A stretch of 64,000 bases of DNA from Vigna angularis (taxonomy: Eukaryota > Streptophyta > Magnoliopsida > Fabales > Fabaceae). Location: positions 7,682,001 through 7,746,000 of the forward strand of contig NC_068972.1 of NCBI RefSeq assembly GCF_016808095.1, in the 5' to 3' direction. The notes beneath the pieces were generated by a model. It was given only the letters and a program-made list of their open reading frames with translations, was not told the DNA's origin and did not search any database. Every line of letters starts with the position of its first letter. Position 1 is the stretch's first letter. Shown here in pieces: positions 51,240 to 63,351 of the stretch. The translations under genes and the position numbers were made by a program.

Positions 51240-52052
51240 ATTTCCTTGAAAAAACCTTTGATGAGTTGAGTTTCGGTAACTCTTCCGTTCCTGTGAGTCC
51301 AAAGCCAGGGCCATCTTTGGCGTCATTATATCTGTATTTGGCCTGCACCGTTTATGGAAACCCACCGTTGCCGACGCAGATCTTCTATTTACATTGGAAA
51401 CCGATAAGCACATTCAGAGTTGGTTCCTTGATCATTGCGTTTCCCTTTTGTCGCTCAGGTTTCACTCTCACCGTTTTTTTTTTCTCTTCTGCAATGATGT
51501 TGAGTTCAATTTTTTGATTATGTTAAATTCTTAATTTGGGAGGCGAATTTAGCCTTACCATTGTTTTCGATGTCTCGTTTTATCCCCTCTAAGTTTTAGG
51601 GTTTAGGAAATTCTATTTAAATTATCTATTGTTCTAACAGTTCAAGCTTATTCTTAGTAGCGGCTCTGGACTTGTGAAATTGTGACTCGGTAGGTTAGGT
51701 TGCCTTCAACTACCTCGTGTCCCTATACATTAAGTTTAATTGTGATAGGGATAGCACCCAATTAAAATGAAAAAATGAAGACAAGTAAAAGGAAGGGCCA
51801 AAAACTGGAATAATATCTCTATATTATGCCCAGAGAAATTTGTTATGACATTGTGTTTTTTCAGTAGATTCACACTCTTGCAATTGAGAAGTCGTGAAAC
51901 TGTGGGTTTAAATAGTTTATAAGGAAAACATCTATTGGGATTGCTTGAATGGGTAAAGCGCTATTTCTAACCCATGTCTTTAATGGTGGAAAGTAGCGAT
52001 ATATGTTTGTTCTCACTTCTTATCTTGTTGAAGGAAATTTTTAACAAATTAG

Positions 52053-52104
<52 letters not shown>

Positions 52105-52312
52105 AAATATAGAAAAAATGAACTTGATCCTCCCATAGTGATCAGTAAATTGAGTACAAAGTTGTGGTTGTTTTTCTACATTTCCATTTTGAATGAGTTA
52201 TTACATTTACTTTTGTTACTAGAAGTTCCGATTAATTTGCTAGTTGATAAGCTATCCCTAAAATTATGTATGTTTTCCAATTTCACAGGTTACCACTACA
52301 ATCTTTGCGTAG
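51240..52312 (+). promoter_or_regulatory. 5' leader of the ASHH1-like gene
   Basis: 51260-51458 is GC-richer than its flanks and ends in a donor-like CAG/GTTTCA. A TTCCAATTTCACAG acceptor at 52288 precedes a 27-nt exon (52289-52315) that ends in the start codon. One or more 5' UTR introns are likely; an (AT)n repeat (52058-52102) lies within one. Confidence 0.5.
52058..52102. repeat. (AT)n microsatellite in a leader intron
   Basis: About 45 bp of AT repeat. Confidence 0.9.
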
Positions 52313-53916
52313 ATGGTAATTTTTTCTTCTTTATTTTAGTTTTTTACGTTACTTCCTTCCCCCTTGTCTTACCTTTTGCATTTTTATATTATTATTTTAT
52401 TAAAAAACAATATTGTTCATGTTAGTGTGTGTTTTCAGTCAATTAATAAGGACATTGTTACTTTGAAGGATCCTTTTACTGAAGAGTTGCCTCAGTACAT
52501 ACATATAAATCAGAATGAGTTTTTCATGCGAAGGTTAGTAGTTTCTTATACAGTATTTCCATTATGGTGTTTTTTTTATCGCTCCCTCATCCTCGTCTTT
52601 GTTAATAAGTCCAATTCTTTATGATCATAGCATAGCATATTTTGATGGAAACTGCTTCTTATTATGAAATTGAATCCACACCCCATGTATTGTTGAAATT
52701 CAATTCATACCCGTGCATTCTTGAACTTGATTGACTACTTATTGCTTAATGCTGTCTCACTATAATTCTATTAACACAAAACATGCATCTTGATCGGGTT
52801 GTTTTTATGAAGTTATCATACAAAAATCTATTGAACAATTTAGCAATGCTGAATTTTGTTTTGGTAGTAATTTAGAGTCTCGTATGATTTCATTCATTTG
52901 AACTTTCTATTATGGTTATTGGTGTTTCTTTTGTTGTCCTTATTTATCAGCCATTTGACATAGTTGGAAGTTTGATAGAGTTTGTTTGGATGATTTCTTT
53001 TTTCACAAATACTTATATGAGAAGAAAAAAAGAAATAAATTACGTAAGTTTCTGTAAAAGTTAAAACTAGCTTATGCCAAACTAATTTGTACAAGTTTCC
53101 TCATATTAGTTTCTCCAAAACCTAATATTTTAGTTATGTATAAGTTAGTTTTAGCTGTTGAAGATATCAAGTATTTCATTTTCCTTTTTATTTGTGTCTC
53201 CTATAAGTGATTGTAAATAAGTTTATCTAAATAGACACTTAGTCTCAATTTCAAGTATCATCTCTCTGGCTGTCTCCTGATGACTAGATTTTGTAAGATG
53301 AAGCTGTCCATTTCCTTTGAGACAGTACCCGTGGAGAACTGGAGAGGGAGCATAATGGAAGGGGTTACCGGACAAACAAGAGTTAGTAAGATTAAGCAGC
53401 CCATCCAAGGAATAGTGGACATCCTTCCCAGTATCTGAATGTGTAGAAAACTTAGTAAGGACAGTAATTCTAAAGATGTAAACCTGGCTAGGAAAAGAGT
53501 TGGTGTCATTATAATTGGATTACATCTTTTAAAAAAAAACAAATACTGGTTTACTAACTAATTACATTCCTCACCATCATCTACACATAGCCTAGGTTAT
53601 AAAGCCCATTGTACCCCTTACTATCAATCCAATCTTAAATGCAAAATCTGATGAATATTTTGTATTGGACTTCTGGATTAAGCATCAAAAGTTTTATTGA
53701 GTTGTTTACCTTTCACTTCATTTCTTTCCAGGCACAAAAAACAGAAGGAGGAGGATATTGCTATATGTGAATGCAAATATGATGCTGATGACACTGACAG
53801 TGCATGCGGGGATAGCTGCTTGAATGTTTTAACCAGCACAGAATGCACCCTTGGTTATTGCCCTTGTGATATCTTGTGCAAAAATCAGGTGAATTCATGT
53901 TTAGCTCTGTATACGG

Positions 53917-53984
<68 letters not shown>

Positions 53985-56104
53985 CATCTGTTGGTCACAA
54001 AAATTTAAAGATACATTTTTTTGTTTTACTATAACTACCCTGCTGGTAGCTAGGGTTGAATCATGAGAAGTTAATTCCTTTTTATCTCCCAACCTGTGTT
54101 TGAGGGAACTTGACCTAATTATTGCTTACTTATATTCTGTTTTTTTTCCCTTTCATTTTATGAACTTCTCAGTGGTGCTCAAGAATACCCTTCTAGAATG
54201 TTTTTGAACCTTTGAATTTATTTTGGACGAGGCCAATATCAATTACTATATTCATGCTCCATATGTCTTGGTTACAGAAATTTCAGAAGTGTGAATATGC
54301 TAAAACAAAGTTGTTTAAAACTGAAGGCCGTGGATGGGGTCTTTTGGCTGATGAGGATCTTAAGGTAATCATATGATATAATATATTGCAATGAAATTAG
54401 CAAAAGGAAAAAAGGGAAACTTTCTTGCAAAAACCTGATGAATTTCAATGCATTTTATATTTTATGGGAATGGCTTATCATGTAGTCATTCCTTTAGTTC
54501 AGCAGTGCCACACTTCAATTAACATATTTCATATAGGCAGGACAATTTGTCATCGAATACTGTGGAGAAGTTATATCATGGAAGGAAGCCAAACGTAGAT
54601 CTCAGGCTTATGAAGATCAAGGTAAAATGCCAATAAATTCAATGCTTCTGTTTGTCTGGTATTTGACTGTACGTTTTTTAAAAACTTGTTTGCTTTTTGC
54701 AGGCCTTAAAGACGCATTTATCATTTGCCTTAATGCATCTGAATCTATTGATGCAACCAGGAAAGGAAGCCTTGCTAGATTTATAAATCATTCCTGGTAA
54801 TCACTATATACAAAAATACGAAGATTAAGTAAATCGAACCTGCTAGTATGCAAAATTTAGTAGGCGCTTTTTCTTGTTCTCCTTTGTTTCCCTTGCCCAA
54901 GGTTTGATATCAAATGAATACTTTTAAGTTTGCAGTCAACCGAATTGTGAGACGAGAAAATGGAATGTGTTGGGGGAAATAAGAGTTGGAATATTTGCAA
55001 AACATGATATTCCTATTGGAACTGAATTAGCTTATGATTATAATTTTGAATGGTTTGGAGGTGCAAAGGTTCGTTGCCTATGTGGTGCACTCAAATGTTC
55101 AGGGTTCCTTGGAGCAAAATCTCGTGGTTTTCAGGTAAGCTTTATATAGGTAGTTTTAACCCTACAAAAATGAAGTGCTTGGATGAATCCTTTTGTATAC
55201 TTTGCAAGGCGTGATTGTTGTAGTCTTGTAGATTATGAGCTTTTAAGTCCCGCTGATAGTTTGAAAGATGATGGTTAGATGTTTTTTTATTGTAGTGTAG
55301 ACGATTTATTATAAAACCTAAATAATATGGAAAATGTGTTAATGGAGGCTTTATTAAAGAGACGAGCTCTTCTGTTCAATTTGATTATCAGTTTTGATCC
55401 ATTGCAGAAAACATGGTAGAATCTTGCCATAGGTGGTTTGGGCATGTGTAGTGATGATCACTAAAGGTCTGAATTAGGAGAGTAGATCACATTGAGGGTA
55501 GCCTTAGTGCTTGGGGCAGAGGGAAGCCCAAAAATTATAAGAGGTTTTTGGGAGGAATTTAAAGGTCTATAGGTTGCCTATTGAACATAGGAGCAATTGT
55601 TTCTAGGTATTATGTTTTATATCCAGGAATCACATTCTCATGAATACTATGTTCAAGAACAAAATTTCCATTAAAATGTTTGGTTGACATTTAGTAATTT
55701 TATGGTAAATAAATTTATTCAATAAAAAGTTGAAAAAATGAAAGTGGAAGAAACTTATATAACTTATGTTCCTGTGAGAATATTTTCATCACCAAGGGAA
55801 ACATGAACATCTCATTACTAAGAATCAATAATTCCTGAGAAAATTTATTATAAACTTGTACCAAACATGGTAATTTGGTATTCACTAGTTCACTTTCTTA
55901 GGAGTCCTTTTTAATACCTTGAAACAAAGGCTTTCTTTGATTGATCCATGTAACCAGCCTGACTTACTGGTAAAGGGCTTGATTGTTGTTGTATCAGTTT
56001 TGATCTAGTGGAATGCACGCGCTGAAAATCATTTAATCGGGGGAAGCACTTTTTTTAATAATTGGAAATAGCTAGCTTTATTCCTTTCTTTTTCTTAATT
56101 TTCC

Positions 56105-56139
<35 letters not shown>

Positions 56140-58860
56140 CATTATTATTATTATTATTCATTTTTAATCACTATTTTTCCTAATGTTGGGAAAACTATGA
56201 GCAGGAGGATACTTATCTATGGGAAGATGATGATGATAGGTAATTGTTGATGTGTTCTTTCGTTACGATTCATTCCTCTCTAAATAACAGCTTTCATCTT
56301 CTCTTTTAGGAATCTGCTGACCACTGTAATAATCAAACATAAAATGATTTAGTATTGTTTACCTATCCCCTGAAACTACTGTCATTGTTTCAAAATTTTG
56401 CTTTCTTACTATGGGGAAACAAACTACCATCATCAACCAGGTTACAATAGCACATGGAAATCTTGAAAATCCAGTCATTACATTTTCATACATTTTAATT
56501 TTGGAACAAAGTTAAAAGTTATGTCATGAATTGTCATTATATATATATATATATATATATTGCATTAAACATTATAATTTTAGGGATAAATGTTTTTACT
56601 ATTTGATAATATTGGTTATTTTGTGATTAGCCCCTCTATAATTTCTGTTGTGATCCCCCCCTCCCCCCTTATATTTAACCTTAAAAATAAAGTACCGTGT
56701 TTTATTCTCTCACCGGTGCATCTATCAGGAGAAAAGGTGAGCGACTTGTATTTCTTTGCAAATACAAATAAAAAAGTCAAATAGATTAATTCCAAAAACA
56801 TTTTTTTTAGAGATTAAAATATTAAATCATTTCATTTTTAATATACAAAACCGAAGAAAATGACTATTTTTTTTACTTTCACTTATTAACCTAATTTAGA
56901 AGATTCTTTTCTTCTCCTTATTGAAATAAACTTTTTCTCCCGATATTTATTTTTAAAGAAAATAGATATACATCGACAATGGAAAAATGGAAAACAGTTT
57001 TACACTTTTTCGGTCACAGACCACAGTGTAAAGTAGCCATTGAACTTTTATTTTATTGTATCAGAGCAAGAAATGTGAGCATTATAACTTTTCAATGAAC
57101 AAAATTTAATTATCTCTAAAATACCTGATTAATAATTCTAAAATGCCTGATTAAGATTAACAACTCTTTTTCCTGATATTTATTGTATTTATGTACAACA
57201 TATCTACATTGTAAGTTTTAATACACAACTAAAAAGAATGCTAAATTTATTTACACCGTTCCTTTCATTCCTTTTTCTCATGGTGATTTGGTGCATGATT
57301 TTCTTGTTGATGTTTTTGGTTACAGGTACTCTGTTGAGAAAATTCCTGTATATGATTCTGCAGAGGATGAACCAGTGTCAAATGTTAATGGACGAACTGA
57401 ATCCTCTTTAGATGTGATGCTTAAAGCTGAGCAACTATCTGAGTCCACTGGTTTCAATGTTCAGTCCCTTGATTCAGTTCAGATGAAAGATTTAGATGTC
57501 AAAAAGATTAAGACTGAAGTAGCAGATGAGGATATGCACTTGTACACCCACGATACTGAACAGACGCTTTCACAAAAGAATGCAATGATATCACGAATCC
57601 GAGGTAATGCTGCAGGCAGAAACTATCACATTGGACCTAGGTCCATTTCTACCAAAAGATCAAGGGCATATAATGGTGGAAGGTTTAAAAATCTCGTAGA
57701 GAAGAAAATTGATGCCAAGTTTGCTGCTGGCCTCCTAGCATCCAAGGAAGCACAAGAGGAGATTTTAAATTCTGAGGTACATTTTCGTTAGATTTTGTTG
57801 TTGCTGATTACTGAACATTATAACCTTGGCTCTTAATGTTGTCATTAGTGGGGACTTAATCTCAGGTACGTCCTCTTGCAAAGATATCTTTAGTAATGTA
57901 GTTATGAGATTCGTGATTGGATCTGGAGGATCCTTTGTTTTAAATGACTAGTTCATAATCTAGATTTATCATTTAGAGAAAAGTAAATGTCTTTGAACTT
58001 AGCTGGAAGCCTCGAAGAGTTTATCTAGGGGGTGGCTGTGCATGATTTTGTAACTTTGAAATCGTAAAAGTTGTTTAATTTGGTGGCAAACCCCAATCCT
58101 ATCACTTTATATTGTGCGGTTGCAGATCACCTAAATCGTATTTGTTACTGATTTTAATATAGTTCACACTAATCAAGAATGTCAAGTGAGAAAGTAAAAG
58201 TGCATTTGTTTTTCATTCGAAATTAGTAAGTTTATAAGCTCTTCGATTCTACTAAATGGTAAATGAATTCTTCCTTTGAACTCTGCACTCTTGCTTCAAA
58301 GAAGTAAAATCCTTTGGTTTCATATTGAGGAATTCCTTTTCCTCTGGTCCCAACCCCCTCCAAATCTCTTCATCCTGCAATTACTGCTTAATGCACATCT
58401 CTTCTTACCATCACTGCTTAATGCTAATGTAAGAAATTACAAAAGGATATCAATGTCAACATCGAGACGAAAATAATCAAATTGTTGGGCATAGTTTAGA
58501 TGTGAATTGGAGTAGGGGTTTTGTGCGTCATAGTAAATGCTTTATTATCACTCAATCATTCATCTCTTATTTAAAGGTGTCTCCATGCAGAAAAGAAAGG
58601 ATGATGCTACATCTACTCTTGATTCCTTATACGATGAAATACGGCCTGCTATTGAGGAACACGAGAGGGATAGCCAAGACAGTGTATCCACCACTGTCGC
58701 AGAGAAGTGGATACAGGCTTGCTGCCTAAAATTGAAGGCTGAGTTTGATCTCTACTCGTCAATTGTGAAAAATGTTGCTTGCACTGCGCAAAGGGCACCT
58801 GGACAAGCAAAACCTACTGAAGTAGATAATGAAAACGAAATTAAGTTCTTGACAGGTTGA
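52313..58860 (+). CDS. ASHH1: SET-domain histone-lysine methyltransferase, ASHH1/SDG26-like
   Basis: Nuclear histone H3 methyltransferase of the plant ASH1-related group (H3K4/H3K36; Arabidopsis SDG26 promotes flowering). Coding exons: 52313-52315, 52439-52533, 53732-53888, 54278-54364, 54537-54621, 54703-54796, 54936-55134, 56205-56239, 57326-57776, 58591-58860. Phases all join, giving 491 residues, close to the 492 of Arabidopsis ASHH1. An AWS-type Cys-rich region lies at about 41-85 (CECKYDADDTDSACGDSCLN, CTLGYCPC). The SET domain spans about 95-210, with GRGWGLLA, EYCGEVISW, RFINHSCQPNCE (NHSC 171-174) and ELAYDYNFEW (Tyr207, Tyr209). Post-SET cysteines are 221, 223 and 228 (CLCGALKCSGFLG). 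The C-terminal block SLYDEIRPAIEEHERDSQDS is typical of ASHH1. The start ATG is the last codon of its exon; the next exon adds SINKDIVTLKDPF. All key catalytic residues are present, so it is probably active. Confidence 0.95.
53917..53980. repeat. (AT)n microsatellite in an ASHH1 intron
   Basis: AT repeat of about 60 bp starting only some 30 bp after the donor of the 53732-53888 exon. Confidence 0.9.
56106..56158. repeat. (ATT)n microsatellite in an ASHH1 intron
   Basis: About 50 bp of ATT repeat with one interruption, about 45 bp before the acceptor of the 35-nt exon at 56205. Confidence 0.9.
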
Positions 58861-59345
58861 AATTCTCATTTCATTTTTTCCCATCTGTAATTTTCAACGT
58901 CACTTAATGTGTGGGCAAATTTGGGGGGTACTTCTTTTTAAAATTCGTTAAGTTGAGAATCTAAGACTCGATGAATAGATCTTTTCAATATTTATTTGTT
59001 ATTTTTGCCTAATTTTCCCCTCTATTTTTCTTTTTTTGTGGAAATGAAAATACATGGAATAAACTATAGGTTGCATTGGAAAAATGTAATACAAATGGTA
59101 TGTTCGTTGGTCGCCTGTTAATAAGAAGAATTATTTTAGCATGGATGTAATCTTCTCATAGAGACCAAATCAATGATAACTTCATTAATTACTTGCCAGA
59201 CATCCCTGTCTGATTGACTGGTTCAAATAGAGCGAATTGTTAATCCATTGGTATCGCATATTCATCGTGGATATTCCTCCTATTAGCTACAGACACCGAG
59301 AGTTACTAAGACAAAAAATATAAAATGATAAATTTCTCTGATGTG

Positions 59346-59397
<52 letters not shown>

Positions 59398-60740
59398 ACC
59401 TTCTCATTATACTAAAATACCTTTCTTTTTATTTCTAAAATACCTTGTCTAGATAGTCTTTGATATAGTGAGGGAAGAAAAATGAAATAATGGTGGTACA
59501 AATTGAAATTAACTAAAGCGGAATTATAAATTTTTTGCACTGGTGGAAATAAAAAGCAATCAGAGGTGAAATCAAAGAAATAAAATAAAATAAGAATTAC
59601 AATTTTAGGGGTATATTCAATTGAAATTTCGGAGAATATTTACATACCATTTATAGTATCAAATAAAAAAAAATCATACTTCTGAAAAAAGTACGATATT
59701 TCTTGTGAAGTCTCTGTAACTGGAAAGTAGTCTCAGACATTTTGACCATGTGAAATGAAAGGAGAATGAAGTTATTTCGTCTCCTCATGACTACCCATTG
59801 CAACATAAATGTCCTTTTAAGCGGAAGGATGCTATTCTATTTTTTCTCTTTACTGTTGTTTTATGTCACTTGTTTTCAGTATGTGCATGAGGAACTTCCA
59901 TGTTAATAAATGATTGGGACGTTGTAAATATTAGTGTATTTAAATTAAATTATAGGACTGAATATATTTTTGTATATGAAAATTTGGTGATAAATTATAA
60001 TTTGTTATACGTTCGAAATTTTAATATATTTTAACTTTTAACTATAAAAATAAATTAATACAATTTTTTTAATCAAATCATAATATTTTTTTAGATGTCA
60101 AATGAGTAAAAAAAATTAACGTAACAAAATTAAAAATATTTATTTTCAAAATTTAAAATCCAAAACTTATTAAAGTTTATGTTACAATTAAAACAAAATA
60201 ACAAATTTTAATTTTGAATCAAAATTTAAAAATTAAAAATATATTTAATATAAGAAAAACAGAATTTTAATTGTAAAAAAGTAATGTAATAGATTTCACT
60301 TGGAGTTTGAATGGTTCCAATCCCAATGCAACAATCCCACCAACCCCGTTGGGATAAACATGTGAAATCACAATTTAGCATGAATACGAAACCAGATTTT
60401 CAATCATCAAGGAAAGCTCTTGATTTGTTTTGTTAAAAAAAACAAGAAAAAAGAAATGCTAGTAGGAGAAGTAAGTGCAGATAATGGGTGAAGAAGTTCA
60501 TTTGACGATTATAGATGAAGAAACATAATTCAAAACTGTGGCATAATAACAGAGTATAGATATTGAAGCTGAAAAGACAGCCATTTGATGTGCGAAACCC
60601 TTCTCCTTCCCTCTCTAAGGTCAACAGAGCCACTAATAATGAACCTCTGAAGTCAACAAGAGCCAAAATTCACAGCAGAGGGAGGAAAAAGCAAAAGAAA
60701 AGTGGGGTTAAAATGGAGTTCATGAGTTAAGCAAATCCGT
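58861..60740. other. 3' flank of ASHH1 and intergenic DNA
   Basis: It begins with the probable 3' UTR. An (AT)n repeat is at 59347-59396. No further gene is seen before the kinase leader. Confidence 0.5.
59347..59396. repeat. (AT)n microsatellite
   Basis: About 50 bp of AT repeat. Confidence 0.9.
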
Positions 60741-60819
60741 TGACTGGTCTCCCATCAGCATTTCCACGAAATCACTATCACACTTCCTTTCCATTTTCCA
60801 TTCCCTCTCCCTTAACCAT

Positions 60820-60822
<3 letters not shown>

Positions 60823-60854
<32 letters not shown>
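60823..60854 (+). promoter_or_regulatory. (CT)n tract in the kinase leader
   Basis: About 16 CT repeats ending 27 bp before the start codon, a typical plant 5' leader microsatellite. An ATG at 60740 would read through it in frame, but the resulting Ser/Leu repeat is not a credible N-terminus. Confidence 0.6.
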
Positions 60855-60857
<3 letters not shown>

Positions 60858-60880
60858 CAATCAATCATTCCACCCCTCCC

Positions 60881-61996
60881 ATGGACCACGCTTTCCAAGC
60901 CATCGTCGCTGCCATAGGTAGCTTCTTCGTCGTCACGCTTCTCCTCGCCGGCGTCATCATCCTCTGCCAGCAGTACCGCAACTCCTCCAAAGCCCGCACC
61001 CGCGCCATTCAGAGATCAACTCGACCCGCCCCCGCCCGCGATGCCTCTTTTTCTCTAGCCGTTGTCGACGCCAGCTGGTCCTCCGACCCCAACCTCATCA
61101 AGATCACGTGGGAAGAGCTCGCCGTCGCCACCGAAAACTTCTCTCCGCACCTCATCGTCGGCGACGGCAGCTTCGGCCTCGTCTACAAGGCCCGCCTCTC
61201 CACCAACGCCCTCGTCGCCGTCAAGAAGCTCTCTCCTGACGCCTTCCAGGGTTTCCGCGAGTTCCGGGCGGAGATGGAAACCCTAAGCAAACTTAACCAC
61301 CCAAACATCGTCAGAATCCTCGGGTACTGGGCCTCCGGCCCGGAACGCTTACTCGTCTATGAATTCATCGAAAAGGGAAACCTCGATCAGTGGCTCCACG
61401 AGCCCGATCTCTCCCGCTCCCCCCTGTCCTGGGAAACTCGAGTCAACATCATACGCGGCGTGGCCCATGGGCTTTCCTACCTCCACGGGCTCGAGAAGCC
61501 CGTCATTCATCGCGACATAAAGGCCAGCAACATCTTGCTGGACTCCAAGTTTCAGGCCCACATCGCTGATTTTGGGCTTGCCCGCAGGATGGATAAAACG
61601 CACTCCCACGTTTCGACGCAGTTCGCCGGCACTATGGGGTACATGCCGCCCGAGTACATTGAAGGGTCGAATGTGGCGAACCCGAAGGTGGATGTGTATA
61701 GTTTTGGGATTTTGATGATCGAGACGATGTCGAGTCACCGGCCCAATTTGCCAATGAAATTGGGCCAGAGTGACATTGGGATGGTCCAGTGGGCGAGGAA
61801 GATGAAGGAGCAAAATGCGGAGATGGAGATGGTTGATGTGAATATTTCAAGAGAAGGGTTGATTGAGGAAAGTGTGAGGGAGTATGTGCGCATCGCTTGT
61901 GAGTGCACCAGTCAATTGCAGAAGGAAAGACCATCAATGCCAGAAGTTGTAGAATGGTTGGATTCCACGCCTCTCAAACTTTTCATCCCACCATAA
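60881..61996 (+). CDS. Receptor-like Ser/Thr kinase without ectodomain
   Basis: Intronless, 371 residues. The start at 60881 (CCCATGG context) is preferred because it places a membrane span near the N-terminus (VAAIGSFFVVTLLLAGVIIL, about residues 9-29) with a basic cytoplasmic flank. The kinase domain runs from about 90 to 362: Gly loop GDGSFGLVYKA (94-104), VAVKK with Lys115, catalytic loop HRDIKASNILL (Asp212), IADFGLARR (Asp230), GTMGYMPPEY activation segment and VDVYSFGILM. All catalytic residues are present and RD kinase features are intact. There is no LRR, lectin or other ectodomain; only about 8 residues precede the membrane segment. It probably signals with partner receptors at the plasma membrane; no ligand or pathway can be read from the sequence. 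GC content, especially at third positions, is high in the 5' half and falls toward the 3' end. Confidence 0.92.
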   Translation: MDHAFQAIVAAIGSFFVVTLLLAGVIILCQQYRNSSKARTRAIQRSTRPAPARDASFSLAVVDASWSSDPNLIKITWEELAVATENFSPHLIVGDGSFGLVYKARLSTNALVAVKKLSPDAFQGFREFRAEMETLSKLNHPNIVRILGYWASGPERLLVYEFIEKGNLDQWLHEPDLSRSPLSWETRVNIIRGVAHGLSYLHGLEKPVIHRDIKASNILLDSKFQAHIADFGLARRMDKTHSHVSTQFAGTMGYMPPEYIEGSNVANPKVDVYSFGILMIETMSSHRPNLPMKLGQSDIGMVQWARKMKEQNAEMEMVDVNISREGLIEESVREYVRIACECTSQLQKERPSMPEVVEWLDSTPLKLFIPP

Positions 61997-63276
61997 TCAT
62001 GTAAATACCTACTACTCCAACTACACTCACCCCCGTTAAATCTACCTCTACTTGTTTTACTAAAACATTATTTACCTTATAATCATACATCTTCTGTTCA
62101 AGCTTCCAGTGTCTTCTTTTTTTTACCATTTTAGAGATTATCATTCCCTTTTTTTTGTGATTATTTTATTTATTATATTGATTTCATTGTGTTTGTAGAT
62201 TTCACCTCAACCAAAATTTGAATAATATTGAAGATTTTCGATTCCTCTCATGCCTGGTTGTATAACTAGTACACCAATATTTTAAGTTCAAAACCAGTTC
62301 AACGAATCAGTTCAAATTTTTTTCTACCATTCAAAGTTATTAGATGATTTTATTTAGCTTAGATTTAGAACATGGTTTCCAACTTGGATCTATACCAAAA
62401 ATAAAAAAGATGAGTGATCAACTCACCTTAACACTAGGAACAAAGTTAACCCAATAACATTGAATAAATAAGTTCATTACATTTAATCTCAATAAAATAA
62501 ATAAATAAACTAGTCACGAGTGTCATATAAAGTATAATATGCAAGTGAGGATAAATTGAATTTGAACCCCTCCATTTCTAGTTGATTTATGGCTCCCTTC
62601 CCTCTCTTTTTCTCTTCAACTCTTTAAAAGATTTATAATAAGACACTCTCATTTAAGTGAAAATTTTCAAAAGTGTTGCAGTAAGGTGATTTTCGCTTTA
62701 AGAGGTTACATTTTTGTTTGAGCGAAAAGGATGGAGAGTTAGCTAATGTTTTTAATCAAGTGAAACAGTGGACTTAACTTCCTTTTTTATCATAAAGATT
62801 TCCTTTTGAAATGAATTTTTCATTCATGTATTCAATACTACATGAACATTATACAAAAAATGATTCTAAATTAAGATAAATTTTAACTAAAGTGTAGAAC
62901 AATTAGTTTGTTGAGTGTCATCTAAAAATCTTATTTCTATTGGATATTGATATTTATCATCGGTTGAATGTTTAAGCCCTTTATATTTCATGACCTAAAA
63001 CAAACATAATTGTGTGAAGTATGAATCCGTCCTACAAAACTTAGACGATTTATATCATAACATGAGATGACTTGAAGAAAAGTACATGACACCCTTAGAT
63101 ACCAAGCAATAAAAAATGTGTTTCCCGTTAACTAGACTAAGATCTCCACATATATCCTCATATTGAGGACTACTCACGAATGCTTCAATTTAGAGTTTTG
63201 AAAAACTTTGGATTGGAATAATAACAATTCAAATATTGATGGTATATGTTATAAAAGTTTTAACACATAAAGTCTC

Positions 63277-63280
<4 letters not shown>
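61997..63280. other. 3' flank of the kinase gene and intergenic DNA
   Basis: T-rich 3' UTR-like sequence, then AT-rich DNA without gene signals. Confidence 0.5.

Positions 63281-63350
<70 letters not shown>
63281..63350. repeat. (AT)n microsatellite
   Basis: About 70 bp of AT repeat. Confidence 0.95.

Positions 63351-63351
<1 letters not shown>

Noticed and set aside
60740..60880. Upstream in-frame ATG giving a 418-residue kinase
   Set aside because: The extra 47 residues translate a CT repeat and would put a non-signal Ser/Leu stretch before the membrane segment; the ATG at 60881 has a better context.
61349..61813. 154-codon open frame antisense to the kinase gene
   Set aside because: It mirrors the kinase coding region, where high GC removes stops from other frames; the sense frame has every kinase motif.
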